The position numbers and the translations under genes were made by a program. Of a stretch of 64,000 nucleotides of DNA, positions 62,290 through 64,000 are shown in pieces. This DNA is from Saccharothrix sp. ST-888 (GTDB lineage Bacteria > Actinomycetota > Actinomycetes > Streptomycetales > Streptomycetaceae): the NCBI RefSeq assembly GCF_000955975.1, contig NZ_JYJF01000010.1:1-64000 (forward strand), given 5' to 3'. Each line of letters starts with the position of its first letter. Position 1 is the stretch's first letter. The notes under the pieces were generated by a model. It ran no database searches. It was not told the origin of the DNA and saw only the letters and a program-made list of their open reading frames with translations.

Positions 62290-64000
62290 GTGGCACGGCG
62301 ACGCAGCTCAGGAGTACTGACCATACTGGCTGAGGCGCAGCGCCAGCAGGCCCGGCAGCAGGAGGCGCAGCGGCGGGCCGCGGTGGCCGCCCAGCGGCAG
62401 TACGAGCGGGAGCAGCGCGAAGCCCAACGGGCCGCCGCGCAGGGGCAGAAGGAGGCGCTCCGGGCCTACCAGCAGGGCCGGGAGGCGGACGCCGCCCGGC
62501 GCACCGCCGAGCTGGACGAGCGGGTGGCCACGCTGCGCGGCGTGCTCCAGAGCGGTCTGGGCGGGCCGGTGTTCGCGCTGGCGAACCTGCAACGCCCGGC
62601 CGTGGTACCGCCGTTCGACCCCGGCCCGCTCGGCGTCCCGGTCCCGGTGCCGGACCAGACCCGCTACCTGGTGCCGCCGCTGACGGGCCTGCAGGCGATG
62701 AACCCGACCGCCCGGCGCCAGTACGACGAGCAGGCCGCGCACGCCCGGGCCCGGTTCGAGCAGGACTGGCACGCCGCCCAGGCCGCCGACCAGCAGCGGC
62801 GGCAGCAACTCGACCGCTACCGGGCGCAGTACGAGGCCTGGGCCGCCGATCGCCGCCGGGCCGCGACCGGCCACGCCGAGCAGGCCGTCCGGCTGGCCGC
62901 CGAGCTGCAGAGCGGCTCGGCGGCTGCGGTGGCCGAGTTCTTCGAGACCGCGCTGGGCTGGCGCGAGGACTGGCCGGAGGGGTTCCCGCAGGACTGCGTG
63001 ACCGCCTGGGACGAGGCCGCCGGGCAGCTCGTGGTGGACTGGCGGCTGCCGGGCTTCGAGGTGGTCCCGGAGACCGCCAGGTACCGCTACGTGAAGTCCA
63101 CCGACCAGGAGGCCGAGGTCGCCCGCTCCGCCACCGAGCGGAAGGCCGTCTACCGCGAGGTGCTGGCCCAGTGCGCGCTGCGGGTGCTCGCCGAGCTGTT
63201 CCTGGCGGACGCCGACGGACGCCTCGCCTCGGTGGTCTTCAACGGTTACGTCGAGGCGGTCGACCCGGCCACCGGGCGGGAGGAGCAGCGGTACCTGGTC
63301 TCGGTGGCGGTCGAGCGGGCGGTCTTCGGCGCGGTCGCGCTCGACCGGGTCGAGGCGATCGACTGCCTGGTGGACGGCTTGCAGGGACGGCTCTCGGCCC
63401 GGCCGGAGAAGCCCGAGGCGGTACGGACCGAGCGGCTCGCCGAGGCGGTCGGCAGCTTCGGGGCGGACGGCTCCGACGAGGACCCCGACCTCTTCGAGAT
63501 GGACCCGCTGGAGTTCGAGAGGCTGCTCGCCGAGCTGTTCCGGCGGCTCGGCTACCAGACCCGCACCACCGAGCGCAGCGGGGACGACGGCGTGGACGTC
63601 ATCGCCGAGAACCCGGACCCGATCACCGGCGGCCTGTTCGTGATCCAGGCCAAGCGCTACCGCAAGACGGTGAGCCCGACCGCCGTCCGCGACCTCGACG
63701 CGACCATGGCCCACTTCGGCGCCAACAAGGGCATCCTGGTCACCACCTCGGGCTTCGGCCCCGGCTCCCGCCGCTGGGTCGAGGGCAAGCCGCTGACCCT
63801 GATCGACGGGCCGATGCTGGTCCAGCTGCTCAAGGAGAACGGGCTGCCCGGACGGCTCGGTCCCGCCACCCTCTCGCTTCCGGCCCAGAACGTGCCGGCG
63901 CACAACACACCGGCCCAGGCCGCACCGGCCGGGGCCGCCGCGCCCGCCGGCGAGCCGGTGCTGCTCACCCCCGGCGCGAACGTGGTCCTCCCGGCCGCCG
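62290..64000 (+). CDS. Mrr-type restriction endonuclease protein, probably fused to a TerD domain (3' end outside window)
   Basis: At least 570 aa and still open at the window edge. Residues 10-180 are a Gln/Arg/Ala-rich coiled coil. The middle is alpha/beta and unrecognised. Residues about 405-510 are an Mrr catalytic domain: LEFERLLAELFRRLGYQTR, GDDGVDVI (D436) and VIQAKRY (Q453, K455), the D...QxK nuclease core. A Pro/Ala linker then leads to VLLTPGANVVLPAA at the last visible residues, which matches the opening strand of TerD domains of the MTELTPGANAPLP type. GTG 62290 follows GAGAGAGGGA. A role in DNA defence or stress is inferred. Confidence 0.82.
   Translation, partial: MARRRSSGVLTILAEAQRQQARQQEAQRRAAVAAQRQYEREQREAQRAAAQGQKEALRAYQQGREADAARRTAELDERVATLRGVLQSGLGGPVFALANLQRPAVVPPFDPGPLGVPVPVPDQTRYLVPPLTGLQAMNPTARRQYDEQAAHARARFEQDWHAAQAADQQRRQQLDRYRAQYEAWAADRRRAATGHAEQAVRLAAELQSGSAAAVAEFFETALGWREDWPEGFPQDCVTAWDEAAGQLVVDWRLPGFEVVPETARYRYVKSTDQEAEVARSATERKAVYREVLAQCALRVLAELFLADADGRLASVVFNGYVEAVDPATGREEQRYLVSVAVERAVFGAVALDRVEAIDCLVDGLQGRLSARPEKPEAVRTERLAEAVGSFGADGSDEDPDLFEMDPLEFERLLAELFRRLGYQTRTTERSGDDGVDVIAENPDPITGGLFVIQAKRYRKTVSPTAVRDLDATMAHFGANKGILVTTSGFGPGSRRWVEGKPLTLIDGPMLVQLLKENGLPGRLGPATLSLPAQNVPAHNTPAQAAPAGAAAPAGEPVLLTPGANVVLPAA

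Overview
This window is high-GC chromosomal DNA from a streptomycete (Streptomyces or Kitasatospora). The evidence is GC-rich third codon positions, many GTG starts, 4-bp ATGA/GTGA gene overlaps, several likely leaderless promoters, and a core gene order typical of the family: suf operon; ctaA/ctaB; tkt-tal-zwf-opcA-pgl; secG-tpi-pgk-gap; whiA-yvcK-rapZ-uvrC; uvrA; uvrB. I saw no rRNA, tRNA, CRISPR array or intact insertion sequence.

Layout. 0-5.4 kb: the end of a TerD-domain gene, then proline catabolism (proline dehydrogenase and P5C dehydrogenase, minus strand) divergent from a PucR-type regulator. 5.4-13 kb: a Tat-exported PhoX-type phosphatase, two conserved hypotheticals, a VOC protein, an SRPBCC protein and an MFS exporter. 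13-20 kb: one minus-strand Fe-S assembly operon, sufR-sufB-sufD-Rieske-sufC-sufS-sufU-sufT, with a candidate SufR operator just before sufR. 20-26 kb: an ABC exporter pair, a DUF2461 protein, heme A synthase and heme O synthase. 26-33 kb: the pentose-phosphate operon. 33-36 kb: a GntR/ABC module and an RbpA-family gene. 36-40 kb: secG and the triose-phosphate glycolysis genes. 40-49 kb: whiA, yvcK, rapZ, uvrC, a Rieske lipoprotein and uvrA. 49-54 kb: a DinB-like enzyme, an MBL-fold hydrolase broken and repaired by a degraded integrative element, and terC behind a manganese (yybP-ykoY) riboswitch. 54-64 kb: a TerD protein, uvrB, zapE, a RibD-like reductase, murC, msrB and the start of a long Mrr-nuclease protein whose visible end looks like the beginning of a TerD domain.

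The most unusual locus is 50459-53219. The MBL-fold gene continues into a divergent, lower-GC 3' tail. Its apparent original 3' end lies 2.7 kb downstream as an orphan fragment. Between them are a frameshifted small gene, a secreted beta-helix gene, a tyrosine-recombinase C-terminal fragment and the N-terminal fragment of a serine recombinase that starts about 30 bp from the right junction. I read this as a decayed integrative element that used the MBL gene as its attachment site and carried a replacement C-terminus, which restores the enzyme's last metal-binding histidine. The riboswitch, the SufR operator, a proline-regulator inverted repeat and a possible PHO box are the best regulatory signals.

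Limits: all calls come from reading sequence and remembered family features. Starts are chosen from ribosome-binding sites, overlaps and family length, and several remain ambiguous.
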